64,000 nt of DNA. Origin: Pararhizobium sp. IMCC3301 (GTDB lineage: Bacteria; Pseudomonadota; Alphaproteobacteria; Rhizobiales; GCA-2746425). This document shows, piece after piece, positions 39,539-47,952 of the stretch. A program made the position numbers and the translations under genes. The number at the start of each line of letters is the position of its first letter. Positions within the stretch are counted from its first letter, which is position 1. Below the pieces are notes generated by a model. The model saw only the letters and a list, made by a program, of their open reading frames with translations, did no database searches and was not told where the DNA came from. The stretch is taken from positions 930,001 to 994,000 of the forward strand of contig NZ_CP132336.1 in the NCBI RefSeq assembly GCF_030758315.1, in the 5' to 3' direction.

Positions 39539-40597
39539 TCACCAAACTTTGCCACGCGCCGCCACGCAGACGGGATTTTCAATCCTGTCGCCGCGCATCA
39601 GGATCACCTCGTCGAGCATGTTTGACACCACGCAGGCATGGTTGGGAATGATCCGCACCTGCTGGCCGACGGCCAGATTCACAGGCCCATCGCAGATAAG
39701 ACGACCGTGCTCTTCGCTGAGTTGATCGATGACGATATCCGGGCGTCCAAGCACATGACCATAACCGTCCAAGCCCAGCAGATCGGAGGTCAGAACCTTG
39801 GAGCCCGCGTCAATTATTGCTCTGTTGCCGGACGGCACCGAAACCACAGTCGCCAGGACACTCAAGGCGCAGTCGGAAAAAGCGCAGGTTTCCCGAGCGA
39901 CGAGCGACCGGTCATTATAGACATAAGTGCCGATTCTGTATTCTGTCGCCAGAGGCATTTCATGCGCGCGCCACATGTCCGGCGAGCCACCGGAGGAAAT
40001 GATCGGAACCTTCGTACCGGCGGCCACAATCAGGTCCCTGGCTTCAGACAGCCACGCCGCCACCTTTGCTGCGGAAGAAACAGGTGGATAGCTCATCAGA
40101 CCGGCAAATCGCAGGCCCGGTGATGCATTCAGCACAGCGGCCAGCTCGGCCGCTGCGGCCGGTGTGGAAACACCGCATCTGTCGGCACCGGTGTTGCATT
40201 CGACCAGCACCGGGAGAGGCTTTTTCGCGCTTTTGAAACCGTCGCTCAAGCCATCGACAACGGCAATGCTGTCTGCAACCACCGAGAGTGGAATGCGCTG
40301 GGAAAGCGCGCGCAGCCGGGAAATTTTTGCAGTGCCCAGAATGTTATATGTAATGAGGATATCCCGCATGTCACCGCCGGCAACCATTGCCTCGGCTTCG
40401 CTGATTTTCTGGCATGTGATGCCGATGGCGCCCTGTGCGAGCTGATATTCCGCCAGAAACGGCAGCTTGTGGGTCTTGATATGGGGTCGCAACCTGAGGC
40501 TGTGACGGTCGCAATAATCCTGATAGGTGCGGATGTTTCTTTCAGCGACATCCATATCCACCAGAACAGCCGGCGTCTCAACCGATAATTTCGTCAT
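39539..40597 (-). CDS. DSD1/D-threonine aldolase-fold PLP enzyme, probably a D-hydroxyamino acid dehydratase
   Basis: A fold-type III PLP enzyme of 352 residues. The PLP lysine is K41 in RPHIKTHK; a metal pair follows near the C terminus in IIPNHACVVSNM (H320, C322). From family knowledge, an H-x-C pair marks D-serine and D-threo-3-hydroxyaspartate dehydratases, while D-threonine aldolases usually have H-x-D, so a dehydratase is favoured. It is divergent from an operon with a polar amino acid importer and RidA, which removes the enamine products such dehydratases release. The exact substrate is unproven. Confidence 0.85.
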   Translation of the reverse strand: MTKLSVETPAVLVDMDVAERNIRTYQDYCDRHSLRLRPHIKTHKLPFLAEYQLAQGAIGITCQKISEAEAMVAGGDMRDILITYNILGTAKISRLRALSQRIPLSVVADSIAVVDGLSDGFKSAKKPLPVLVECNTGADRCGVSTPAAAAELAAVLNASPGLRFAGLMSYPPVSSAAKVAAWLSEARDLIVAAGTKVPIISSGGSPDMWRAHEMPLATEYRIGTYVYNDRSLVARETCAFSDCALSVLATVVSVPSGNRAIIDAGSKVLTSDLLGLDGYGHVLGRPDIVIDQLSEEHGRLICDGPVNLAVGQQVRIIPNHACVVSNMLDEVILMRGDRIENPVCVAARGKVW

Positions 40598-40775
40598 GTT
40601 GTGCTTCCTTCCGCCCGATGCGAAGACCCGTCCGGCTGCCGCAATCGTCCTGCCTTATCTGAGCTGCAGGACCGTGACGCGCGATTTGCGCGTGTCCGCA
40701 GGCTATCCAGAACCTGAATTAGTATTGACAAAAGCATCTTGAATCGTCAATTTCAATTCCACAATAAAGATATTA

Positions 40776-40793
40776 ATTCCATTATATTGGAAT
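40776..40793. promoter_or_regulatory. IclR-like operator upstream of the amino acid import operon
   Basis: ATTCCA-N6-TGGAAT is a perfect inverted repeat 20 bases before the first gene start; a further ATTCCA lies about 21 bases upstream. The TGGAA/TTCCA halves resemble sites of IclR-family regulators, and an IclR gene is the last member of the operon. The space also separates the operon from the divergent lyase gene, so one site could control both. Confidence 0.55.
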
Positions 40794-40812
40794 ATACAGC
40801 GAGGAGGAAGTT

Positions 40813-41646
40813 ATGCTGAAACACCTGTCAACTTACGGAATGGCTGCGGCCATACTTTGCACTTCGGGCAGTATCGCCCTTGCAGACAAACTGCAGGACG
40901 TTCTGGACCGCGGTTATCTGATTGCCGGTTCCGGCAGCACCAACGCACCGTGGCACTTCAAAGACGAGAACAACGAACTGGTCGGTTTTGACATCGACAT
41001 GCTGCGTCTGATTGCCAAAGGACTGTTCGATGACCCGACGAAGATCGAGTTTGTCAATCAGTCGGGCGATGCGCGCATTCCCAACCTTGCCACTGACAAG
41101 GTGGATGTCGCCTGCCAGTTCATGACGGTCACAGCAGGCCGCGCCCAGCAGGTTGAATTCACTGTACCCTATTACCGCGAAGGCGTTGGGCTTATGCTGA
41201 TGGCCGACGGCAAATACGCCAATTATGATGAGCTTGCCGCCGCAGGCAGTGATGTCACCATATCGGTTCTGCAGAATGTCTACGCTGAAGAAATGGTTCA
41301 CGCCGCTTTGCCGCAGGCAACCGTCGATCAATATGACAGCGTTGACCTGATCTATCAGGCGCTGAATTCCGGACGCTCGGACGCAGCGGCGACCGATCAG
41401 TCCTCACTGAGCTGGTTCATGGCACAAAATCCCGGTCGGTATTCCGATGCAGGATATGGCTGGAATCCGCAAAGCTACAGTTGTGCCGTCAAACCCGGCG
41501 ATCAGCGCTGGCTGAACTTCGTCAATTCGGTTCTGCACGAAGCCATGACCGGGGTTGAATTCAACACGTATGCAGCTTCCTTCAAACAGTGGTTCGGTGC
41601 CGAATTATCACCGCCGCAGATCGGATTCCCGGTCGAATTCAAATAA
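40813..41646 (+). CDS. Polar amino acid ABC transporter substrate-binding protein
   Basis: Periplasmic family-3 solute-binding protein of 277 residues, with a signal peptide ending near SGSIALA. The mature part begins LQDVLDRGYLIAGSGSTNAP and has DENNELVGFDIDMLRLIAKG and ATDKVDVACQFMTVTAGRAQ, as in glutamine/arginine-type binding proteins. AGGAGG precedes the ATG. It is the first gene of a six-gene operon for uptake and use of an amino acid. Confidence 0.92.
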   Translation: MLKHLSTYGMAAAILCTSGSIALADKLQDVLDRGYLIAGSGSTNAPWHFKDENNELVGFDIDMLRLIAKGLFDDPTKIEFVNQSGDARIPNLATDKVDVACQFMTVTAGRAQQVEFTVPYYREGVGLMLMADGKYANYDELAAAGSDVTISVLQNVYAEEMVHAALPQATVDQYDSVDLIYQALNSGRSDAAATDQSSLSWFMAQNPGRYSDAGYGWNPQSYSCAVKPGDQRWLNFVNSVLHEAMTGVEFNTYAASFKQWFGAELSPPQIGFPVEFK

Positions 41647-41674
41647 CAACCGAGTAACATTCCGAGGGCCGCCA

Positions 41675-42337
41675 ATGGACTATGATTTCAATTTTGCGGC
41701 AGTATGGCGCGACTTTGATCTGCTGATGTCCGGCCTTGGCCTGGGACTGGTCCTCGCCGTCATATCAATTGCAATCGGATGTCTGATTGGTTTGGTGGCA
41801 GCCTTTGGAATGTTATCGAAAAACAGGCCGATACGGTGGGCTTCGACAGCCTATGTGTCGGCCATCAGGAATACGCCCATTCTGGTGTTGATCCTGTTTA
41901 CCTTCTTCGCCCTGCCGCAACTTGGTATCCGCTTCGGCAAGATCGAATCCTTTATTATCACCCTGTCAGTCTATTCCGGTGCCTATCTGACCGAGGTGTT
42001 CCGCTCCGGTCTTGTCTCCCTGCCCTCAGGCTTGCGGGAGGCCGGATTGTCGATTGGCCTGACCGAACTGCGCACCAGATTCTACCTCGTCATACCCGTG
42101 ATGTTCCGGTCGGTTTTGCCCTCGCTCAGCAACAATTTCATCTCGCTTTTCAAGGACACCTCTCTGGCTTCGGCAATTGCTGTTCCTGAACTGACTTTCT
42201 ATGCGCGCAAAATCAATGTGGAGACGTTTCGCGTCATTGAAACATGGCTGGTGGCCAGTTTGCTGTATGTCACAGCCTGTTATGTCATTGCCGCCGTGTT
42301 GCGACGGGTCGAAGCACAGCTGGCGATTCCGCGTTAG
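41675..42337 (+). CDS. Polar amino acid ABC transporter permease 1
   Basis: HisM/GlnP-type permease of 220 residues from ATG 41675 (GAGGG upstream; the frame is open to 41555 but that part overlaps the previous gene). It has five membrane segments and the coupling loop GLREAGLSIGLTELRTRFY, with RNTPILVLILF before it. It forms a heterodimer with the next gene product. Confidence 0.93.
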   Translation: MDYDFNFAAVWRDFDLLMSGLGLGLVLAVISIAIGCLIGLVAAFGMLSKNRPIRWASTAYVSAIRNTPILVLILFTFFALPQLGIRFGKIESFIITLSVYSGAYLTEVFRSGLVSLPSGLREAGLSIGLTELRTRFYLVIPVMFRSVLPSLSNNFISLFKDTSLASAIAVPELTFYARKINVETFRVIETWLVASLLYVTACYVIAAVLRRVEAQLAIPR

Positions 42338-42347
42338 GGTTGAGAGT

Positions 42348-43010
42348 ATGGAAATAATTCAAGCTCTGGAAGCCATCTGGGCGGCGCGCTGGCCGATCCT
42401 GGAAGGTATTGGAAATACGCTTTTCATTTCGGCGCTTTCCATTTTGTTCGGCACACTTTTGGGCGTCGGTGTCGGGTTGCTGCTAACCTACGGCAACCGC
42501 ATCGTCATATTCTTCATTCGAATTTATACCGATTTCCTGCGCGGCACGCCGGTCTTTGTGCTGATTCTGGCGTGTTTCTACATCCTGTCGGTGGTCGGCA
42601 TTCAACTGTCAGCTTTTGAAGCGGGCATTTTTGCCCTCACCCTGTTCTGCAGCTCTCACGTCGGAGAAATCGTGCGCGGAGCCCTGCTCGCCATTCCACA
42701 CGGGCAGAGCGAAGCGGCAAAATCAATCGGATTGACATTTCCGACGACGTTTTTCTCGGTGTTGCTGCCCCAGGCCCTGCGCCAGATTCTGCCCACATGG
42801 GTCAACACAGCGACCGAAATCGTCAAAGCTTCGACGCTGTTGTCGATTATCGGCGTTGTCGAACTGCTGCTGTCGGTGCAGCAGGTGATTTCCCGCACCT
42901 ATTTCAGCCTCGAGCTTTATTTCTTTGCCGGGTTTGTCTTTTTCCTGATCAACTTTGCAATCGAAAAAACCGGCCGTTTTTTCGAACGCAAGGTCGCCAT
43001 TCCGATCTGA
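42348..43010 (+). CDS. Polar amino acid ABC transporter permease 2
   Basis: Second HisQ/GlnP-type permease, 220 residues from ATG 42348 (start MEIIQALEAIWAARWPILEG). Family markers are TDFLRGTPVFVLILACFY and HGQSEAAKSIGLTFPTTFF. It starts ten bases after the first permease and is followed nine bases later by the ATPase. Confidence 0.93.
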   Translation: MEIIQALEAIWAARWPILEGIGNTLFISALSILFGTLLGVGVGLLLTYGNRIVIFFIRIYTDFLRGTPVFVLILACFYILSVVGIQLSAFEAGIFALTLFCSSHVGEIVRGALLAIPHGQSEAAKSIGLTFPTTFFSVLLPQALRQILPTWVNTATEIVKASTLLSIIGVVELLLSVQQVISRTYFSLELYFFAGFVFFLINFAIEKTGRFFERKVAIPI

Positions 43011-43019
43011 GGTATTCAC

Positions 43020-43787
43020 ATGACGGCGCCGGTCCTGGAAATCACCAATCTGCACAAACGCTTCGGCCAGTTGGAAGTGTTGAAGGGCATTGATCTGACG
43101 ATGCACAAAGGCGACGTGGTCAGTCTCATCGGTTCCAGCGGATCGGGCAAAACCACGCTGTTGCGCTGTGTAAATCTGCTGGAACTATATGAGGAAGGCA
43201 GCGTCGCAGTCGCAGGCGAACAGATCGGTTATACCGTGAAGAACGGCAAAACGGTGCTGCGCACGGAGAAGGATATAGCGCGTCAGAGAGCCATGACTGG
43301 CATGGTCTTCCAGCATTTCAACCTGTTTCCGCATATGTCAGCCATACGCAATGTCATGCTCGGGCTCGTCAAAACCCGTGGCATGAACAAGGATGAGGCT
43401 CGATCTGTTGCCGGCAAGTGGCTGGAACGGGTCGGCCTGCTTGCCTGGAGCGACCATTACCCAGCTCAATTATCCGGCGGCCAGCAGCAAAGGGTGGCAA
43501 TCGCCCGCGCGATTGCCATGAATCCGCAATTGATGCTGTTTGACGAAGTCACATCCGCGCTGGACCCGGAGCTGGTGAACGAGGTCCTCTCGGTCGTGAA
43601 GGACCTTGCCACAGATGGCATGACCATGCTGCTGGTGACGCATGAGATGCAATTTGCCCATGATGTCTCCAGCAAAGTCATATTCATGCATGATGGAACC
43701 ATTGCTGAAGAAGGCGCGCCCGAACAGCTCTTCCGGCAACCCAAATCGGAACGCCTCGCGGCATTCCTCAAAAATTCAAAATTCTGA
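43020..43787 (+). CDS. Polar amino acid ABC transporter ATPase
   Basis: ATPase subunit of 255 residues: Walker [11 protein letters not shown]-loop [14 protein letters not shown], signature [15 protein letters not shown], Walker [16 protein letters not shown], switch His in [13 protein letters not shown]. The pattern is that of the GlnQ/HisP family. It completes the importer encoded by the three genes before it. Confidence 0.95.
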   Translation: MTAPVLEITNLHKRFGQLEVLKGIDLTMHKGDVVSLIGSSGSGKTTLLRCVNLLELYEEGSVAVAGEQIGYTVKNGKTVLRTEKDIARQRAMTGMVFQHFNLFPHMSAIRNVMLGLVKTRGMNKDEARSVAGKWLERVGLLAWSDHYPAQLSGGQQQRVAIARAIAMNPQLMLFDEVTSALDPELVNEVLSVVKDLATDGMTMLLVTHEMQFAHDVSSKVIFMHDGTIAEEGAPEQLFRQPKSERLAAFLKNSKF

Positions 43788-43800
43788 CAAGGAGACAATA

Positions 43801-44190
43801 ATGACGATCAAGAGACACGGTATCAATGAGGCCAAAGCCGCCGGCCAGCAGCCGCTGCCATTTGCAAAGGCCACAGAAGCAGACGGATGGCTTTATGTGT
43901 CCGGGCAGACGCCGATGGTCGATGGCGAGATAATTGATGGCGGCATCGTCCCACAGGCGACCCAGGCTATCAGCAACATGGTCACCATTCTGGAGGATGC
44001 CGGGTACACCACTGCCGATGTTGTCCGTATTGGGGTCTGGCTCGATGATCCGCGGGATTTCTGGAGTTTCAACAAGGTGTTCGCAGAGTTTTTTGGCGAT
44101 CACCCACCGGCCCGCGCCTGTGTTCAGTCAGCGATGGTGGTGGATTGCAAGGTCGAGGTGGATTGCATTGCTTACCGCAAGACAAGCTAA
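43801..44190 (+). CDS. RidA-family enamine/imine deaminase
   Basis: RidA/YjgF/UK114-family protein, 129 residues from ATG 43801 (AAGGAGACAAT upstream). RidA proteins hydrolyse 2-aminoacrylate and related enamines made by PLP dehydratases. It has VSGQTPMVDGEIIDGG, the QATQAISNM helix, and the active-site arginine in HPPARACVQSAMV. Its place in an operon divergent from a DSD1-type lyase suggests it clears the lyase product before it damages PLP enzymes. Several RidA subfamilies exist; which one this is I cannot tell. Confidence 0.92.
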   Translation: MTIKRHGINEAKAAGQQPLPFAKATEADGWLYVSGQTPMVDGEIIDGGIVPQATQAISNMVTILEDAGYTTADVVRIGVWLDDPRDFWSFNKVFAEFFGDHPPARACVQSAMVVDCKVEVDCIAYRKTS

Positions 44191-44237
44191 CACTGACACC
44201 CTATACTGTGTGAAATTTTGGCGGACAAGGACATCAG

Positions 44238-45041
44238 ATGCAGGCCCCGGAAACAGTGCCTAAAAAAACTCGGGCAAGAGGTCTGGAGCGTGCTTTCGCA
44301 ATTATTGACTTCCTTCATTTGTGCAAAGAACCGAAGCGCCCGATCGAGATTGCCGTCGGCATGGATGCTCCCAAATCATCTGTCTATGAACTGGTCGGAC
44401 TGCTGACCGCACTTGGTGTGCTGGAACGGGCAGATGACGAAGGGCGCGTATTTCTGGGCCGAAAGTTGCACTATTGGGGGTTGAGTTATCTGGAGAATTT
44501 CGATCTGACCAGGTTGGCTCAGCCGATGCTTGAATTCATCACCGAGCGGACCCGTGAAACCTCACAATTATGCATGCTGGAGGGCAACAGATATGCCGTT
44601 GTGATGATGAATGAGGGCAACCGGCAATTTCGCATCAGTGCAGATATCGGAGAGAGCATCCCGTTGCCCTGGACGGCCTCAGGCCGATTGCTGCTGGGCC
44701 ATATGACGGATGCAGAGATTCTTGATTTCATTCCTGATGCGGATTTTGTTCTGCCGGATGGATCGCGACTGGAAAAACAGGCTTTTATTGCCAGCATCCG
44801 ATCAGCCCATGCAGAAGGGTTTTTTTCCTTCGACAGTCTGGCCGATACCTATACGCAATGCTTCGCCGCTCCGGTCTATGACGGCTCCGGCACCTGTCTC
44901 AGCACCCTGTGCCTGATTGCCCCCAAACAGGACGCCAGGGCCAATTTTCAGATGTACAGGAATGTTCTGACCGGTGCCGCAAAGGAATTGACCGCTGCAT
45001 TGAAATTCGGCCTGAATCACAAAGGCATAGCAGCAGAATAG
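44238..45041 (+). CDS. IclR-family transcriptional regulator
   Basis: A 267-residue IclR-type regulator. A winged helix (RPIEIAVGMDAPKSSVYELV; LLTALGVLERADDEGRVFLG) is followed by the effector domain (TSQLCMLEGNRYAVVMMNEG; IPLPWTASGRLLLGHM). It is last in the importer/RidA operon, 47 bases after RidA, and a matching palindrome lies upstream of the operon. Self-regulation and control of the lyase gene are likely; ligand unknown. Confidence 0.9.
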   Translation: MQAPETVPKKTRARGLERAFAIIDFLHLCKEPKRPIEIAVGMDAPKSSVYELVGLLTALGVLERADDEGRVFLGRKLHYWGLSYLENFDLTRLAQPMLEFITERTRETSQLCMLEGNRYAVVMMNEGNRQFRISADIGESIPLPWTASGRLLLGHMTDAEILDFIPDADFVLPDGSRLEKQAFIASIRSAHAEGFFSFDSLADTYTQCFAAPVYDGSGTCLSTLCLIAPKQDARANFQMYRNVLTGAAKELTAALKFGLNHKGIAAE

Positions 45042-45262
45042 TCCTGTCCGAAATTAAACCGCTACCGGCTGCTGCCAGCAGGTTTGGGAGCGTGGTTTTC
45101 CGATGCACAGAAGTATGATGCCATCCCTGACCACCCCGCTTGTGGAGCAGAAGCAATCCCGTGCCCGAAAGTGATTGCCCCCGACACCGGCACTTACAAA
45201 AAACCTTTGCAAATGGAGAGGTTTGCCACGACGGCACTTGCTGCTTTGAAAAGCGGCCTGAA

Positions 45263-45679
45263 TCAATCGTCGCGGTAGACCCGTTCCCGCCTTTCGTGGC
45301 GTTCCTGGGCCTCCAGCGACATCGTCGCAATCGGACGCGCATCCAGACGCTTGAGAGAAATCGGTTCGCCGGTCTCTTCACAAAACCCGTAGGTGCCGTC
45401 TTCGATTCGCATCAGCGCGGCATCGATCTTGGAAATCAGCTTCCTCTGGCGATCACGGGCCCGCAATTCAACAGCCCGGTCGGTTTCGGAAGATGCCCGG
45501 TCCGCCAGGTCTGGATGATTGGAGTTTTCCTGCTGCAATGTTTCCAGAGTCAGCTGACTTTCACGAAGAATATCTTCCTTCCAGCCATGGAGTTTGCGTC
45601 GGAAATACGCCTTCTGGCGTTCATTCATGAAGGGTTCGTCCTCGGACGGACGATAATCAATATCAGCAACTGCAGACAT
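45263..45679 (-). CDS. dksA: DksA-family RNA polymerase-binding regulator, cysteine-poor type
   Basis: DnaK-suppressor-type regulator that, with ppGpp, acts through the RNA polymerase secondary channel. The 138-residue protein has the coiled-coil (ETLQQENSNHPDLADRASSE) with the conserved acidic tip region DLADRAS, then YGFCEETGEPISLKRLDARP. Only one of the usual four zinc cysteines is present; others read T, A and Q. This zinc-free form is normal in alphaproteobacteria and resembles DksA2 of Pseudomonas. It lies beside a broken fliX gene. Confidence 0.92.
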   Translation of the reverse strand: MSAVADIDYRPSEDEPFMNERQKAYFRRKLHGWKEDILRESQLTLETLQQENSNHPDLADRASSETDRAVELRARDRQRKLISKIDAALMRIEDGTYGFCEETGEPISLKRLDARPIATMSLEAQERHERRERVYRDD

Positions 45680-45834
45680 TCGCTTGACCTTAATCTAATC
45701 CCCGATTGGGCGGACTATACCTACAGGTCCTATCGGAAACAACAGGATTGACGCTTACAATCCCGTTAAGTTTTTTCTCTATTAAAGTATTGATTTATAT
45801 TGGATTTATAGGTCTAATCAAGCCGGGCCATCGA

Positions 45835-46236
45835 TTAAAGCCCACACATTGCGAGTTCGACGCGGAGCCGCGAATCGATTTTGCGGAGAATCGGATCGAG
45901 CCAGACATCGCCTGTGCCTTGCAGCTCCGGCAGACGTCCTTTGAGCCGCATCAGAAGCTCTGTTCATTCATGGCTGCCCAAAGCGCGGATTGCAGCTCTG
46001 ACAGATCATCAGGTGATTGACCTTTCCGCGTGGCTCACCGCTCTACTGTGTCATGCTCTGAGGATTGCGGCGACAGCAACGCGCCCGGTGAGACATTTTG
46101 CTGCGGCCCGGCTCCTTCGACCGGCTCCTCCGGTCGATTCCTCTGGCCTGTCCCGCCTCGGTATCTCCACCCCGCCGATTGTGAACGCCGTTCCTGTAGG
46201 CTTTGTTTTGGTTCTCAACGGAGCTGAATCCGCCAT
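45835..46236 (-). pseudogene. Broken fliX (flagellar assembly regulator)
   Basis: Translating all three minus-strand frames gives pieces that line up in FliX order. Piece A (46236 onward) reads MADSAPLRTKTKPTGTAFTI. After a frameshift near 46130, piece B reads SSEHDTVER, a stop (TGA at 46035-46037), then ATRKGQSPDDLSELQSALWA. After a second shift near 45960, piece C reads MRLKGRLPELQG, then WLDPILRKIDSRLRVELA. The ERR-RG-LLD-LD block and the DP-L-IE-R-VELA ending are FliX hallmarks. Two shifts and one stop mean the gene cannot make a full protein. It lies next to dksA. An alternative is sequence error, but three lesions make that less likely. Confidence 0.62.
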
Positions 46237-46438
46237 TTGCCCCCAGGCTTCGAGCGCATAAGAAATCCCTCGTCAGCCAGTGGGTGTAAAGATGGAATTG
46301 CGGGTCGCATGATGGCGCACAACCGCAGACTAAAACTTCGATTTCGCTCTGCGGCTAGTGCTGCACCGGGGATATAGATCGGACCATAAGCTGGAGAATA
46401 TCCATCAGCCGGTGAACCGCATTGCCTGAGGCAAAACG

Positions 46439-47209
46439 TCAGGCTTGCGGTTTCAGCACCGCCAGCAGGCGATGTAGGGTGGCAATAGTCGACTGATCTG
46501 CAATACCGTCCACACGGGCTGGTCTGAAGTGACGCTGGAAAGCACGCACCACAGCCGCTGTGACATCACAATAATGTCCGTTTTGCGGGCATCCATAGCC
46601 ATATAGCCCGAACATGGCCTGCAAAGCTGCCACCGGCTCTCCCTGATCCCCAGCCTGGAAAAACCGCCCGTCTCCCAATGGTTCCGGGCGAACGTAATGG
46701 CCAATTCCCTTTTCTGCCATATCCGCCCAGGGAAATAATTCTCCCGGATCCTCCTTGCGCTCCGGCGCAATATCGGAGTGGGCCAGCACTCTTTCGGGAA
46801 TAATCCTGTGCCGCTTGATGATGTGTCGACACAGATCGGTGACGGCATCAAGCTGCGCGTCAGCAAAGGCGTGATAGCCGTGATTGTGGCCCGGATTGGC
46901 AAGCTCGATACCAACGGAACGGGAATTGTTGTCGCTCACCCCTTGCCAGCTCGACGCACCGGCATGCCAGGCGCGCGCAAATTCCGCCACGAGTTGCAGC
47001 ACCTTGCCGTCCTGATGCACGAAATAATGACTCGATACCTGTGATTTCGGATTTTGCAGCCAGGCCAGCGCCTGATCATCATCGGGCATGCCCGTGTAGT
47101 GAAGGATCAGCATGTCTACTGGCTGATCCTCCGGCCTTGGTCCGAAATTCGGCGATGGTGCCAGAACCGCCGCTGGATAGTCGGCTCGGGTAATGACGGC
47201 TCTGCTCAC
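46439..47209 (-). CDS. N-acetylmuramoyl-L-alanine amidase with a peptidoglycan-binding domain
   Basis: AmpD/AmiD-type (amidase_2) enzyme that cuts the lactyl-peptide bond of peptidoglycan fragments. Zinc ligands are visible in LILHYTG, HAG and AHSDIAPERKEDPG. The C-terminal 70 residues form a PG_binding_1 domain (LQAMFGLYGYGCPQNG then VVRAFQRHFRP). I chose GTG 47209, which overlaps the stop of the upstream gene by four bases, over TTG 47239; length is 256 residues. No signal peptide is evident, so it may be cytosolic muropeptide recycling or use another route. Confidence 0.9.
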   Translation of the reverse strand: MSRAVITRADYPAAVLAPSPNFGPRPEDQPVDMLILHYTGMPDDDQALAWLQNPKSQVSSHYFVHQDGKVLQLVAEFARAWHAGASSWQGVSDNNSRSVGIELANPGHNHGYHAFADAQLDAVTDLCRHIIKRHRIIPERVLAHSDIAPERKEDPGELFPWADMAEKGIGHYVRPEPLGDGRFFQAGDQGEPVAALQAMFGLYGYGCPQNGHYCDVTAAVVRAFQRHFRPARVDGIADQSTIATLHRLLAVLKPQA

Positions 47210-47916
47210 AATCTGTGCATCCGGGTGATCTGCTCCCAAGCATGATTAATTGCGGCCATCCGGTCATTTGCAATGGCAATGAATTCCGGCGGCACACCGC
47301 GGGCGATCATACGGTCGGGATGAAATTCCGAAACCTTTTTGCGATAATTCTGCTTCATTTCCTCCATATCCATATCAGGAGACAGGCCGAGAATCCGATA
47401 GGGATCAGCTTTGCCACGATCAACATGGCGCAGTTCGATGGCTTCATAGGCAGTATCGGTGAAGCCGAAAATCTGCGCGACCTGCAACAGGAAAGCGCGT
47501 TCGCCTTCATGCAGGACACCATCCGCTTTGGCAATATGAAACAACCCGTCCATGATATCTTCGAGAGTTTGCATATCGTCCTCTTGAAGCCGCGCAATGC
47601 GGGCGGCATAGGCTTCAAAGCCTGCCGTGTCCCGCTTGGCAAGGTCGAACAACCGGGCAACATTGGTCTGTTCCGCCTGAGGTATCTCGAACAGATCGCG
47701 AAAGGCGTGGATCTCATCAAGCGTGACAATACCGTCAGCCTTGGCCATTTTTGCCGAGAGCGCGATCATTGCAATCGAGAATGCCGCCTGCCGGCGCGCT
47801 GTCGGGTCCGTCAGACCTGAAATTGCTTTTGTGATGCGGTCCAGAAATGCGCCGCCAACATCGACGCCGCTTTCCAGCCACTCTTGCAGTGTTTGAAAAA
47901 TACCCATACCCACCAT
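47206..47916 (-). CDS. TerB/DjlA-type J-domain protein
   Basis: A 236-residue protein with a TerB-like helical domain (IALSAKMAKADGIVTLDEIH; IAKADGVLHEGERAFLL), then a C-terminal J domain with the HPD motif at residues 199-201. The order matches DjlA, a membrane-linked DnaJ co-chaperone, but the N-terminal membrane segment of DjlA is not evident here. ATG 47907 is an alternative start. It overlaps the amidase gene and is divergent from the EamA transporter gene, whose start is 37 bases away. Confidence 0.88.
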   Translation of the reverse strand: MVGMGIFQTLQEWLESGVDVGGAFLDRITKAISGLTDPTARRQAAFSIAMIALSAKMAKADGIVTLDEIHAFRDLFEIPQAEQTNVARLFDLAKRDTAGFEAYAARIARLQEDDMQTLEDIMDGLFHIAKADGVLHEGERAFLLQVAQIFGFTDTAYEAIELRHVDRGKADPYRILGLSPDMDMEEMKQNYRKKVSEFHPDRMIARGVPPEFIAIANDRMAAINHAWEQITRMHRL

Positions 47917-47952
47917 GTAAAGTATTTTCCTCCAAACGAAAACGGCCTTCCT

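Noticed and set aside
46051-46236. Separate 61-residue gene on the minus strand
   Set aside because: Its sequence reads as the first part of the broken fliX rather than an independent gene.
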